Assembly (NCBI RefSeq): GCF_009728995.1
Contig: NZ_VTZW01000003.1
Coordinates: 222,341 to 286,340 of the forward strand
Direction of reading: 5' to 3'
Length of the DNA: 64,000 nt
Origin: Streptomonospora sp. PA3
Lineage (GTDB): Bacteria; Actinomycetota; Actinomycetes; Streptosporangiales; Streptosporangiaceae
This document shows, in pieces, positions 1-9,300 of the stretch (position 1 is the stretch's first letter; each line of letters begins with the position of its first letter). The position numbers were made by a program, and so were the translations under genes. The notes under the pieces are model-generated. The model saw only the letters and a list, made by a program, of their open reading frames with translations. It was not told where the DNA came from and ran no database searches.

Positions 1-586
1 AGGCGAGTCGCGCGATGAGCTGCTCGGCGGCCTCCTGGGGGATGGTGCCGAAGTTACTCAGCCAATAGCGGGCACTGGTCTCGGCCATGCCGACCAGCCC
101 GATGCTGAGCAGGTGCGCCTCCTCGTCGGAGATGCTGGTGTCCTGTCGGATCACGTCGCTGATGAGCTCGGCGCAGCGCTGCAGAGTCTGCTCGGTCTTC
201 TCGCGGACCGCGGCGACGTTGCGCAGGTCGGACTCGAAGACCAGGCGGAAGGCCTCGCCCTCGCCGGCGACGAAGTCGAAGTAGGCGCGGAAGCTCGCCG
301 TGACGCGCTGGCGGTTGTCGTCGGTGCTCTCCAGCGCCTCGCGCTGCTTGTCGACCAGCGCCTCGGAGTGCTGCTCCAGCAGTGCCAGGTACAGCTCCAG
401 TTTGCCGGGGAAGTGCTGGTACAGGACGGGCTTGCTGACGCCGGCGCGTTCGGCGATCTCGTCCATCGCCGCGGCGTGGTAGCCCTGCGCGACGAAGACC
501 TCCTGGGCGGCGGCCAGCAGTTGGCGCCTGCGCGCCAGCCGGGGCAGGCGGGTTCCCCGCGGGCGGGCGTCTGAAGGAGCTGTCAC
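1..586 (-). CDS. TetR-family transcriptional regulator (3' end cut by window)
   Basis: Reading the minus strand from a GTG at 586 gives an open frame that runs off the window edge (195 codons seen). The N-terminal ~50 residues form a TetR HTH: a block reading LLAAAQEVFVAQGYHAAAMD, then EIAERAGVSKPVLYQHFPGK, the recognition helix plus following helix. The rest is the helical ligand/dimer domain. A GGAGGG lies about 7 nt before the GTG, which supports this start. The GC-rich frame on the plus strand here is only its shadow. Ligand and targets cannot be told. In M. tuberculosis a TetR gene (Rv3208) sits in the same neighbourhood beside moeZ, so this may be its ortholog; that link is inference. 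Confidence 0.88.
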   Translation of the reverse strand, partial: MTAPSDARPRGTRLPRLARRRQLLAAAQEVFVAQGYHAAAMDEIAERAGVSKPVLYQHFPGKLELYLALLEQHSEALVDKQREALESTDDNRQRVTASFRAYFDFVAGEGEAFRLVFESDLRNVAAVREKTEQTLQRCAELISDVIRQDTSISDEEAHLLSIGLVGMAETSARYWLSNFGTIPQEAAEQLIARLA

Positions 587-804
587 CGCAACACCCTCCG
601 AACTCCTCGCGGCCTGGAGCCTGCCGCGCTCGACGACCTTGTCCTGGAACGCACCATCGGATCCGGTAACAACGGCCTCGACCCGGCGCACCGTCCCTAT
701 CTTACTCGCACGTAGGTTCGGCGCCGCCAGCGGCCTGAAGGCCCCCGGCAGGCCCGCCCCCCGCCGGGGACGGGCCGGACCGGGAGGCCGTGCGCATCGG
801 TCCG

Positions 805-1005
805 CTAGCGGTACTCGTCCTCGTCGAGCTCGATCTCCCGCAGCTGCTCGACGGCGTCGGCCTCGGACACCTCGTCCTCGGCGTCGAGCCGCCCCCGGCG
901 GGTCCAGTCGTCCTCCTGGGAGGACAACTCGGCGCGCTGCTCGCTGAAGTCGGCGTCGCCGCTCTCGATGGGACGATCGATCTCGTCGTCCTGAGGCTCG
1001 GACAC
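805..1005 (-). CDS. small acidic hypothetical protein
   Basis: A 66-residue ORF from a GTG at 1005, preceded by a GGGGGAA Shine-Dalgarno-like run at 8-9 nt. The product is strongly acidic (rich in Asp and Glu, calculated charge clearly negative), with no hydrophobic segment, no Cys and no recognised domain. It ends in a DEDEYR tail. It lies alone between the divergent TetR gene and the plus-strand hydrolase. The base composition at third positions fits this frame, and small acidic proteins of this type are common in Nocardiopsaceae, but no function can be assigned. Confidence 0.6.
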   Translation of the reverse strand: MSEPQDDEIDRPIESGDADFSEQRAELSSQEDDWTRRGRLDAEDEVSEADAVEQLREIELDEDEYR

Positions 1006-1240
1006 GTGCTTCCCCCCTGCGTGGTCGGGTCTCCCCTAACGGTACTCGCTCAACGTAGCGGGCAGCGGTGCCGGAAAGGAAAGCGCAGGACGGGGCGGAT
1101 CGGCGGTCCCGGCCCCGACGCCCGCTCTTGCGCGCCTGCGAGCGCGTTGTGGAGCATGGACGGGGTGCGGCGCCGGCGGATTCCGCTTCGCCCGGGCCTA
1201 CCCGTGCAGTGCTGCCGGCGATCCGCGAGGAGGGCCCACC

Positions 1241-2224
1241 ATGGCCGAGCCCATCGACCCCTGGCCGGGCGAGCTCGTCGATCTGGGCGACGGGCTGCAG
1301 GTCTTCGTCCGCTCCGACGCCTCGATCGAGGACCGGGGCGACCGGCGTAGGGCCGTCTACGTCCACGGCCTCGGCGGCTGCTCCGCCAACTGGACCGACC
1401 TGATGGGCGCCTGCTGCTCGGAGTGGGCCGGCGAGGCGCTCGACCTGCCCGGGTTCGGCGGCTCCCCGCCGCCGCCCACCGGCGACTACAGCATCGACGC
1501 CCACGCCGGCGCCGTCGTCCGCCTGATCGCCGCGGGCGAGCACCCGGTCCACCTGCTCGGCAACTCCATGGGCGGCGCCGCCGCGGTGCGCGTGGCGGCC
1601 GAGCGCCCCGACCTGGTGCGTTCGCTGACCCTGATCTCCCCGGCACTGCCCGATCTGCGGCCGCGGCTGCTCCCCTACCAGATGGCCGCCGCGCTGCTTC
1701 CGGTGCTGGGCCCGGCCGTCTACGGGATGCTGCAGCGCCGCCCGCCCGAGGTGCGGGTGCAGGAGACCTTCGCCACCACCTACTTCGACCCCTCCTCGGC
1801 GCCGCCGCGGCGGGTGCTGGAGGCGCTGGAGGCCGAGCGCGAGCGCGACGCCCAGCAGCACGCGAAGACCGCGGTCCTGCGCTCCCTGCGCGGCATGGTC
1901 GCCGAGTACCTGCGGCCGGGGCACCGGTCGCTGTGGGCCCAGGCCGCGCGCGTGCAGTGCCCCGTGCTGCTGGTCTACGCCACCGGCGACAGGTTCGTCG
2001 ACCCGCGCATGGCCGCCCGCGCCGCGCGCGTCTTCCCCCGCAGCCGCCTGGTGCTGATGCCCGAGACCGGGCATGTGGCGATGATGGAGTGCCCCGAGCG
2101 GGTGGGCCGCGAGGTGCGCACGTTCCTGCGCGGGGTCGACAGCGGCGGATCCGCGCGGCTGCGCGGCGCGGGCGGCTCGGCGGCCGGTCCGCAGGCGAGC
2201 GGCCAGTACGCGGCGCGGGAGTGA
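1241..2224 (+). CDS. alpha/beta hydrolase (lipase/esterase-like)
   Basis: 327 residues, ATG with GAGGAGG 8 nt upstream. The alpha/beta-hydrolase marks are all present: oxyanion strand HGLGG near residue 45, nucleophile elbow GNSMGG (Ser about residue 108), acid in the YATGDRFVDPR segment (about 245) and catalytic His in ETGHVAMME (about 273). No signal peptide is seen, so it is probably cytosolic. The C-terminal ~30 residues are low complexity (Gly/Ala/Ser). It stands just before moeZ and near the alkyltransferase-like gene, the order also known for Rv3203 (lipV) beside Rv3204 in mycobacteria, so a LipV-like carboxylesterase is plausible. Substrate is unknown. Confidence 0.85.
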   Translation: MAEPIDPWPGELVDLGDGLQVFVRSDASIEDRGDRRRAVYVHGLGGCSANWTDLMGACCSEWAGEALDLPGFGGSPPPPTGDYSIDAHAGAVVRLIAAGEHPVHLLGNSMGGAAAVRVAAERPDLVRSLTLISPALPDLRPRLLPYQMAAALLPVLGPAVYGMLQRRPPEVRVQETFATTYFDPSSAPPRRVLEALEAERERDAQQHAKTAVLRSLRGMVAEYLRPGHRSLWAQAARVQCPVLLVYATGDRFVDPRMAARAARVFPRSRLVLMPETGHVAMMECPERVGREVRTFLRGVDSGGSARLRGAGGSAAGPQASGQYAARE

Positions 2225-2379
2225 CGAAGACACCCCCAACGCTCGGCCCGCGGCGGGAATGCGAGACCCCGCCGCGTAGGTTGGCTATGAGTGCAAGCTC
2301 GTCACGTGCCCGTACGCCCCCGCGTCCACCGGCGACGCCCCGGGGACGTGACACCGATGAGGAATGCTGAGGAGCTGCT

Positions 2380-3540
2380 GTGTCGCTGCCGCCGCTGGTC
2401 GAACCGGCCGACGAGCTCACCGTCGACGAGGTTCGCCGCTACTCCCGCCACCTGATCATCCCCGATGTGGGCATGGACGGCCAGAAGCGCCTGAAGAACG
2501 CCAAGGTGCTGGTGGTGGGCGCCGGCGGGCTCGGCTCGCCCGCGCTGCTGTACCTGGCCGCCGCCGGTGTCGGCACCCTGGGCATCATCGACTTCGACGA
2601 GGTCGACGAGTCCAACCTCCAGCGCCAGGTCATCCACGGGCAGAGCGATATCGGCAAGCCCAAGGCCGAGTCGGCGCGCGAGAGCATCGAGGACATCAAC
2701 CCCTACGTCAAGGTGAACCTGCACAAGGAGCGCCTGGACTCCGACAACGCGCTGGAGATCTTCGCGCCCTACGACCTCGTCCTCGACGGGACCGACAACT
2801 TCGCCACGCGCTACCTGGTCAACGACGCCTGCGTGCTGCTGAACAAGCCCTACGTGTGGGGCTCGATCTTCCGCTTCGACGGCCAGGTCAGCGTGTTCTG
2901 GAACGAGTACGGCCCCCAGTACCGCGACCTCTACCCCGAGCCCCCGCCGCCCGGGATGGTGCCCTCCTGCGCCGAAGGCGGCGTGCTGGGCGTGCTGTGC
3001 GCCTCGATCGGCTCGATCATGGTCAACGAGGCCATCAAGCTGATCACCGGTATCGGCGAGCCGCTGGTCGGGCGCCTGATGATCTACGACGCCCTGGAGA
3101 TGACCTGGAAGACGGTCAAGGTCCGCAAGGACCCCGAGGGCGAGCCGATCACCGAGCTCATCGACTATGAGGAGTTCTGCGGCGCGGTCTCCGACGAGGC
3201 CGAGCAGGCCGCCCAGGGCTCGACGATCACCGCGGGCGAGCTCAAGGAGATGATGGACAAGGGCGAGGACTTCTACCTCGTCGACGTCCGCGAGAAGAAC
3301 GAGTACGAGATCGTCAACATCCCCGGTGCCGTGCTCATCCCCAAGGGCGAGTTCCTCAACGGCGAGGCCTTCGGCAAGCTGCCGCAGGACAAGCGCGTCG
3401 TGCTGCACTGCAAGTCGGGCGCGCGCTCGGCCGAGGCGCTGGCCGCGCTCAAGGGCGCCGGCTTCGACAACGCCGTCCACGTCGGCGGCGGGGTGCTTTC
3501 CTGGATCAACCAGGTGGACCCCAGCCTGCCCACCTACTAG
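2380..3540 (+). CDS. moeZ: adenylyltransferase/sulfurtransferase MoeZ (ThiF domain plus rhodanese)
   Basis: 386 residues from a GTG with GAGGAG 5 nt upstream. N-terminal E1-like ThiF/MoeB domain: nucleotide motif GAGGLGSP near residue 47, DGTDNFATRY near 140, catalytic Cys in PSCAEGGVLG near 200. C-terminal rhodanese domain from about residue 282 with active loop HCKSGARS (Cys about 343). Known role of the family: adenylates the C-terminal Gly of small sulfur carriers (MoaD, ThiS, CysO) and passes sulfur from the rhodanese Cys, serving molybdopterin and cysteine/thiamine synthesis. A moaE gene is present at 34.2 kb. One zinc-binding CxxC pair typical of E. coli MoeB is not evident. Length and domain order are normal for actinobacterial MoeZ. 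Confidence 0.95.
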   Translation: MSLPPLVEPADELTVDEVRRYSRHLIIPDVGMDGQKRLKNAKVLVVGAGGLGSPALLYLAAAGVGTLGIIDFDEVDESNLQRQVIHGQSDIGKPKAESARESIEDINPYVKVNLHKERLDSDNALEIFAPYDLVLDGTDNFATRYLVNDACVLLNKPYVWGSIFRFDGQVSVFWNEYGPQYRDLYPEPPPPGMVPSCAEGGVLGVLCASIGSIMVNEAIKLITGIGEPLVGRLMIYDALEMTWKTVKVRKDPEGEPITELIDYEEFCGAVSDEAEQAAQGSTITAGELKEMMDKGEDFYLVDVREKNEYEIVNIPGAVLIPKGEFLNGEAFGKLPQDKRVVLHCKSGARSAEALAALKGAGFDNAVHVGGGVLSWINQVDPSLPTY

Positions 3541-3582
3541 CGAGCGGGCGGGGCGCGCCCCACAGCGCGCCGTCGTGCCCCG

Positions 3583-3611
3583 GGCCGCCGCGGCACCGCG
3601 CCGCGGCGGCC
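3583..3611 (+). terminator. GC hairpin after moeZ
   Basis: Perfect 11-bp inverted repeat, GGCCGCCGCGG at 3583 and CCGCGGCGGCC at 3601, with a 7-nt loop, 43 nt after the moeZ stop. No T tract follows, as is common for actinobacterial hairpin terminators; the terminator role is inferred. Confidence 0.5.
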
Positions 3612-3707
3612 TTCGCCGTCTCGGGGCGCCTTCCTCCCGTTGCACGGCACCGGGACCCGGGTAGGTACGCTGTCGGCAGGCAACCGAGAGCGTGGAGGTG
3701 GGTCGAC

Positions 3708-4082
3708 ATGGGGATCGCCAGACGCCTGGCCGACTGGTTGGCGCTTCTCGCCGGCACCGCCGTGGCGGTCAGCCACATCTGGCACGGCATGCTGGGCCTG
3801 AGCATGGCGGTGCTGTTCCTGGTGGGCGTTCTGATGGTCTTCCTGGCCTGCTTGGCGATCATCCACCCCGAGCTGTTCGTCGTCGAGGCGGCCCAGGTCC
3901 TCACGGGACTGTTCCTGATCTCGACCCCGTGGCTCTTCGGCTTCCAGGCCGATCCCCCCGCGTCCCTGACCGCGTGGATCCCCGGCGGGATCGCGGTCGT
4001 CACCGGACTCTTCTGCCTGCCGGGCTCCACCTCCCTGTACCGCCGCATCGTCCCGCCGCAGCCCGCCGGCCCGCCGCCCTAA
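3708..4082 (+). CDS. SPW-repeat-like membrane protein
   Basis: 124 residues with four hydrophobic helices (about residues 8-25, 30-52, 60-77, 85-105). The motif STPWLFGF near residue 75 matches the SPW signature of a two-pass repeat family common in Actinobacteria and some Proteobacteria. ATG start with GGAGGTGG about 6 nt upstream. The tail is Pro-rich. The gene lies between moeZ and the alkyltransferase-like gene, all on the plus strand with wide gaps, so co-transcription is not certain. Function of the family is not known. Confidence 0.75.
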   Translation: MGIARRLADWLALLAGTAVAVSHIWHGMLGLSMAVLFLVGVLMVFLACLAIIHPELFVVEAAQVLTGLFLISTPWLFGFQADPPASLTAWIPGGIAVVTGLFCLPGSTSLYRRIVPPQPAGPPP

Positions 4083-4116
4083 GCCGGGCGGCCCCCCGCG
4101 GTACTACGATCGGTCC

Positions 4117-4446
4117 ATGCCGCACGCCTTCAGCCGCCCCACCGAGTACGTGGAGCGGGTCCTCGACGTCGTCGAGGCGATCCCGCCCGGCCGGGTGATG
4201 AGCTACGGCGACATCGCCGAGTTCCTGGGCGAGGGCGGCCCGCGCCAGGTCGGCTCGGTGATGTCCGCTTGGGGCGGCGGAGTCTGCTGGTGGCGCGTCA
4301 TCCGCGCCGACGGCAGGCCCCCGGCCGGCCACGAGGTCGAGGCGCTGGGCCGCTACGCCGCCGAGGCCACTCCGATGCGCCCCGGCGGCGACCGCGTCGA
4401 CATGCGCCGCGCCCGCTGGGACGGCGGCGCCGCCGGGCCCGAGTAA
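4117..4446 (+). CDS. alkyltransferase-like protein (MGMT family, active-site Cys replaced by Trp)
   Basis: 109 residues matching the DNA-binding/active-site domain of O6-alkylguanine-DNA alkyltransferase: PPGRVMSYGDIA (residues 23-34), a helix-turn-helix region RQVGSVMS (43-50), then VCWWRVI (56-62) where true MGMTs have PCHRVI. The acceptor Cys position is thus Trp58, the hallmark of ATL proteins, which bind and flag alkylated guanine for nucleotide-excision repair rather than remove the alkyl group. The preceding Cys57 is at the usual Pro position. No Shine-Dalgarno is seen, but TACGAT lies 6 nt before the ATG, which fits a leaderless transcript. A homolog is found in the same context in mycobacteria (Rv3204). 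Confidence 0.9.
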   Translation: MPHAFSRPTEYVERVLDVVEAIPPGRVMSYGDIAEFLGEGGPRQVGSVMSAWGGGVCWWRVIRADGRPPAGHEVEALGRYAAEATPMRPGGDRVDMRRARWDGGAAGPE

Positions 4447-4569
4447 AGCCCGGTGCCGCGGTGACCGAAACTTGATTGAACCACGCTCGTCCGTTCATCT
4501 CTCCGCCGTCCGCCGTCCACTAGGGTTTCACTCGCCCGACTGCCCGGCCGGACCGGAGGCTGACCGCGG

Positions 4570-5589
4570 ATGTCCCGTCCCCGCCTTGTGATGCTCAGCC
4601 GCCGCGGCCGCGGCGCGATCGCGGCCGAGCACTGGGCCGAGCTCGAGCAGCGCGCCGAGGTGTGCGCGGTGCAGCGGGAGTCCGCCCCCGAACGCGACGA
4701 GGCGGTGGAGCTCCTGGCGGAGGCGGACCTGCTGGCCGCCACCAACCTGTGCCTTCCCGCGGTCGACGCCGAGCTGCTCGACGCGCTGCCCCGGCTGCGC
4801 GGCATCGTGCTCTATGCCACCGGCTACGACCACATCGACGTCCCGCTGCTGCGTTCCCGCGGGGTGGGCCTGTCGGTGATGCCCGAGTACGCCACGACCG
4901 CGGTCGCCGAGCACTGCCTGGCGATGCTGTTCGCCCTGGCCACCCGGTTGCATCTGGCCCATGACCGCAGCCGCGGGGCCGCCCCCCGCGACATCTCCCT
5001 GCGCGGGATCGAGCTGGGCGGCAGGCGGCTGGGCGTGATCGGGCTGGGACGCATCGGCGGTGAGGCGGCCCGGCTGGGGCGCGCTCTGGGCATGCGGGTC
5101 TGCGGTGCCGACACCGACCCGAGAGCACGCGAGCGTGCGGCCGAGTCCGGGATCGAGGTCGTCGACCTGGCCGGGCTGCTGTCCGAAAGCGACGCCGTGG
5201 CCGTCTGCGCCAGCCACGCCTTCGGTGCCCCGCCCCTGCTGGGCGCGGCCGAGCTGGCCGCCATGCGTCCGGGATCGCTGCTGGTCAACGTCTCCCGGTC
5301 CGCTCTGGTGGACACCGCGGCGGCGGTGGGTGAGGTGCGGGACGGGCGGCTGCGCGGATACGCGGTGGACGACACCGTGCTCGACCCGGCCTGCGACGGC
5401 GACCTCCTGGCCGAGGGGCGCATTCTGCAAACCGGACACAGCGCCTGGTGGCGCGACGAGACACTGGATCGGGGTGCCCGAATGTGGGCCGACCGCATAC
5501 TGGCCGCCGTACTGGGCGAGCCGCTCGACCCTGTCACCTGGCCGGAGACGGACTCCGCGGCGGGCCTGGCCCCGGCGGTGGGCGCGTGA
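4570..5589 (+). CDS. D-2-hydroxyacid dehydrogenase-type NAD-binding protein
   Basis: 339 residues. The Rossmann motif LGVIGLGRIGGEAARLG is at about 155-171, followed by an acidic residue in the ADTDP strand that favours NAD. NVSRSALVD (about 238) supplies the conserved Arg, and QTGHSAWW (about 290) the catalytic His. The usual FE.EP segment carrying the catalytic Glu is replaced by DDTVLDPA, so activity or substrate may be altered. The start ATG follows ACCGGAGGCTG. The stop overlaps the next gene's GTG by 4 nt, so the two are probably cotranscribed and coupled. Glyoxylate/hydroxypyruvate-type or phosphoglycerate-type substrates are both possible; the sequence does not decide. Confidence 0.85.
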   Translation: MSRPRLVMLSRRGRGAIAAEHWAELEQRAEVCAVQRESAPERDEAVELLAEADLLAATNLCLPAVDAELLDALPRLRGIVLYATGYDHIDVPLLRSRGVGLSVMPEYATTAVAEHCLAMLFALATRLHLAHDRSRGAAPRDISLRGIELGGRRLGVIGLGRIGGEAARLGRALGMRVCGADTDPRARERAAESGIEVVDLAGLLSESDAVAVCASHAFGAPPLLGAAELAAMRPGSLLVNVSRSALVDTAAAVGEVRDGRLRGYAVDDTVLDPACDGDLLAEGRILQTGHSAWWRDETLDRGARMWADRILAAVLGEPLDPVTWPETDSAAGLAPAVGA

Positions 5590-6284
5590 CCCCCCGCCGC
5601 GGCCGGCTGCTGGCCGTGCTCGTCGCCGTGTGGCTGCTGGTACCCGCCGCCCTGGCCGCGGCGCGCAGTCCCCAGTGGTGGAGCTGGATCGCGCCGGAGC
5701 TCACGCCGATGACCTGGGTGCAGAGCGTCGTGCTCGTGCTCGCGTCGGCCGGAAGCCTCCTGGTGGGCACGGTCCTGCGCCGCACCGGCGCACCGCGCAC
5801 CCGGGTATGGACCCTGCTGGGCGCCGGGTTCGCGGCGCTGGCGGTGGACGACCGCTTCGCCCTGCACGAGCGGATCCGCGACGGCTACCTCGCCCCGCGC
5901 GGAGTCACCGTCCCCTTCCTTCCGTGGGTGGCGCCGGGCGATTTCCTGATCATGGGCGTCGCGGTGATCGGCCTGGCGTTCCTGCCGATGGTCTGGCGCG
6001 CGGTGCGCGCCGACTCGTGGTCGCTCGGCAGCCTGGTGGTCGGCGTGCTGCTGGCCCTGGTCGCGGTCGGAGTGGACTCCATCGATCCCCACACCTGGAC
6101 CGTGGCCGCCGAACGCGTCCAGCAGACCCTGGAGGAGGTCGTCGAGCTCGGCAGCGGGCTGGCGCTCCTGGGCGCCGTCGCCTTCCGCCTGACGGGCCTG
6201 CTGGCGGCCCACCTGCACCCGCCGGCCGCCCGGGCCGCCGCGGCGCCGCCCGCGGCGGAGGCCGAGGAGGCCGCCCGCCCCTGA
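5586..6284 (+). CDS. multi-pass membrane protein, unknown function
   Basis: 232 residues from a GTG that overlaps the previous stop (GTGA). About six hydrophobic segments alternate with short polar loops: near residues 8-25, 40-62, 72-86, 115-135, 148-165 and 190-210. Residues DDRFALHERIRDG (about 85-97) sit in the loop after the third helix and resemble a conserved Asp/His/Glu-containing patch, possibly metal binding. The C-terminus is Ala/Glu rich. No known domain is recognised. Tight coupling to the dehydrogenase suggests a joint function, but none can be named. Confidence 0.7.
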   Translation: MTPRRGRLLAVLVAVWLLVPAALAAARSPQWWSWIAPELTPMTWVQSVVLVLASAGSLLVGTVLRRTGAPRTRVWTLLGAGFAALAVDDRFALHERIRDGYLAPRGVTVPFLPWVAPGDFLIMGVAVIGLAFLPMVWRAVRADSWSLGSLVVGVLLALVAVGVDSIDPHTWTVAAERVQQTLEEVVELGSGLALLGAVAFRLTGLLAAHLHPPAARAAAAPPAAEAEEAARP

Positions 6285-6321
6285 CCCCCGCCCGATCCGC
6301 TGGCCCGACCGGCGCGCAGCG

Positions 6322-9300
6322 GTGCCGCGGCGGACCGGTGGAGCGGGTGTGACCAGGGATGTTTCGGGACTGTCGTGGGGGTCTGGTGAACTGGGCCGGG
6401 TGAGTTCATCCCCGTACCGTCTTGTGCGGCGTGTGCATGCCGAGGTGCCGCCGCCCGATCTGGACGAGAACCAGCGCAGGGTCGTCGCCCACGCGGGCGG
6501 CCCGCTGCTGGTGCTGGCCGGGCCGGGGACGGGCAAGACCACCACCGTCGTCGAAGCGGTGGTCGACCGCATCGAGAACCGCGGCACCGACCCCTCGCGG
6601 GTGCTCGTGCTGACCTTCAGCCGCAAGGCCGCACAGGAGCTGCGCGAGCGCATCACCGCGCGCCTGCGCCGCACCACGCGCGAGCCGCTGGCCATGACCT
6701 TCCACAGCTACGCCTACGCGCTGATCCGGCGGGAGTTCGCCCGCCTGGGCGATCACCCGCCGCGGCTGCTGTCGGGACCCGAGCAGCTGATGGAGGTCCG
6801 CGAACTGCTGTCCGGCGAGTCCGCCGACGGCGCCGCGCTGTGGCCCGAGCGGCTGCGGCCGGCGCTGGAGACCCGCGGGTTCGCCGAGGAGCTGCGCGAC
6901 TTTCTGATGCGGGCCCAGGAGCGCGGCATCGACTCCGCCGGCCTCGCCCGGCTGGGCCGCGAGCACGGGCGCGACGACTGGGTGGCCGCGGGCGGGTTCC
7001 TCGACCGCTACACCGGGCGCTTCGACGTCGCGCCCGTACCGACCCTCAACTACGCCGAGCTCGTGCGGGTCGCGGCCAACCTGCTCTCCGACCCCGCGAT
7101 CCAGGCCCGCGAGCGCGCCGCGCGCGAGGTCGTCTTCGTCGACGAGTACCAGGACACCGACCCCGCCCAGGAGGAGCTGCTGCACGCGCTGGCCGGGGAC
7201 GGCCGCGACCTCGTCGCGGTCGGCGACCCCGACCAGTCCATCTACGGCTTCCGCGGCGCCGACGTGCGCAACATCCTGGAGTTCCCGCAGCGCTTCCCCG
7301 GCTTCGGCGGCGCGCCCGCGCCCGTCGTGGCGCTGCGCACCTGCCGGCGCAGCGGGGCAGGGCTGCTCGCCGCCTCCCGCGGGGTCGCCCGCCGGCTGCC
7401 CGCCGTGCCCGCCGCCGGCGGCGGGCCGGTGAACGCGCACCGGGCCCTGGCGCCGGCCGAATCCGTGCCCGACGGCGAGGCGCGGGTGCTGATCGCGGAG
7501 AGCGCCGCGCAGGAGGCCGCCGTCATCGCCGACATCCTGCGCCGCGCCCACCTCGTGGACGGGGTGCCGTGGTCGGACATGGCGGTACTGGTGCGCTCGG
7601 CCGCCCGTCAGCTGCCCACCCTGCGCCGCGCGCTGTCGGCCGCAGGGGTCCCGGTCGCGGTGGGGGGCGACGAGATGCCGCTGGCCGTCGAGCCGATCGT
7701 GCGCGCGCTGCTGCTGCTCATCCGCTGCGCCCTGCGGCCCGAGACCATCGACGAGGCCGCGGCCCATGAGCTGCTCACCAGCCAGTTCGGCGAGGCCGAC
7801 ACGGTCCGGCTGCGCCGCCTGGCCCGCGCCCTGCGCCGCCTCGATCTGGACTACCGCGCCGCCGAGCGCCGCGCGGCCGAAGGCGGGCGGGACTCCGCCG
7901 AGCCCGGCCCCGCCCTTGCGGAGCCCGGCCCCGCCGAGCAGAGCGGAGCCCGGTCGCACGGCGGCCCCGGCGGCGCGGAGGCCGCCGAGTCCGCCCCGGA
8001 CGGGGCGGCGGAGCCCGCCGCGGCCGGGGGCGACCCGTCCGAGCCCCGCCCCCTCGGCGAACCCGCCCACCCCCACCCGCGCGGCAACCGCCCCTCCTCG
8101 GCGCTGCTGGCCGACGCGCTGCGCGACCCCCGCGAGCTGACCCTCGTCGACCCCGAGGTCGCGGCGCCCGCCCGGCGCATCGCCGGCTACCTGCGGCTGA
8201 TCCGCGACCGCGCCGCGGCGGGGGCCTCCGCCGAGGACGTGCTGTGGGAGGTCTGGCAGGCCTGCGGGCTGTCCGAGCGCCTGCTTCGCGCCAGCCAGGC
8301 CGGCGGGCGGCGCGGCGCCGCCGCCGACCGCGACCTCGACGCCGTCGTGGCCCTGTTCGAGAGCGCCGCCCGCTACTGCGACCGGCTGCCGCCCGGCCCG
8401 CCGCTGGGCTTCCTGGACGACCTGGAGGCCCAGGAGATCCCCGCCGACAGCCTCGCCGAACGCGCCCCCCAGGGCGAGGCGGTGCGTATTCTCACCGCGC
8501 ACCGGTCCAAGGGACTGGAGTGGGACCTCGCCGTTGTCGCCGGCGTCCAGGAGGGCGACTGGCCCGACCTGCGGCTGCGCGGCTCGCTGCTGGGCGTCGA
8601 ACAGCTCGTCGACACCGCGAGCGGCTTCGGTGCGGCCGCCGGCGGGCCCGCGGACCCGGCCGGAGCGGCCGGTGCGGCGGCGGCCTCCAAACTGCTCGAC
8701 GAGGAGCGGCGGCTGTTCTACGTCGCGGTCACCCGCGCCCGCCGGCGCCTCGTCGTCACGGCCGTGGGCGGCGACGACACCGAGGAGCGCCCCTCCCGCT
8801 TCCTCGCCGAACTCGGCCTGGGCGAACCCGAGCGCGTCAGCACGGGGCGCCGGTGGCTGTCGCTGTCGGCGCTGGTGGCCGACCTGCGCTCGGTGGTCAC
8901 CGATCCCCAGCGCCCCGACCCGCTGCGCCGCGCCGCGGCCGCCCACCTCGCCCGGCTCGCCGACGAGGGCGTCCGCGGCGCCGACCCCGCGGAGTGGTAC
9001 GCCCTCACGCCCGTCTCCGACGACCGCCCGCTGGTCGACGGCGCCGACGACGGCACCATCCGGGTCTCGCCCTCCCAGGTCGAGCGGTTCACCACCTGCG
9101 AGCTGCGCTGGCTGCTGGAGAACGCCGCCGGAGCCTCCTCGATGGAGGTCACCTCGGCGCTGGGGAGTATCGTGCACGCGGTCGCCGTACTCGTCGCCGA
9201 GGGCGCCGGGATGGAGGAGGTCCGGCGCCGCATGGACGAGATCTGGTCCGAGCTGGACTTCGGCGGCCCGTGGTTCGCGGGCAAGGAGCGCGAGCGCGCC

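Noticed and set aside
1050-2420. 456-codon minus-strand frame opposite the first hydrolase
   Set aside because: Arg/Pro/Ala-rich shadow of the plus-strand alpha/beta hydrolase, no domain and no RBS.
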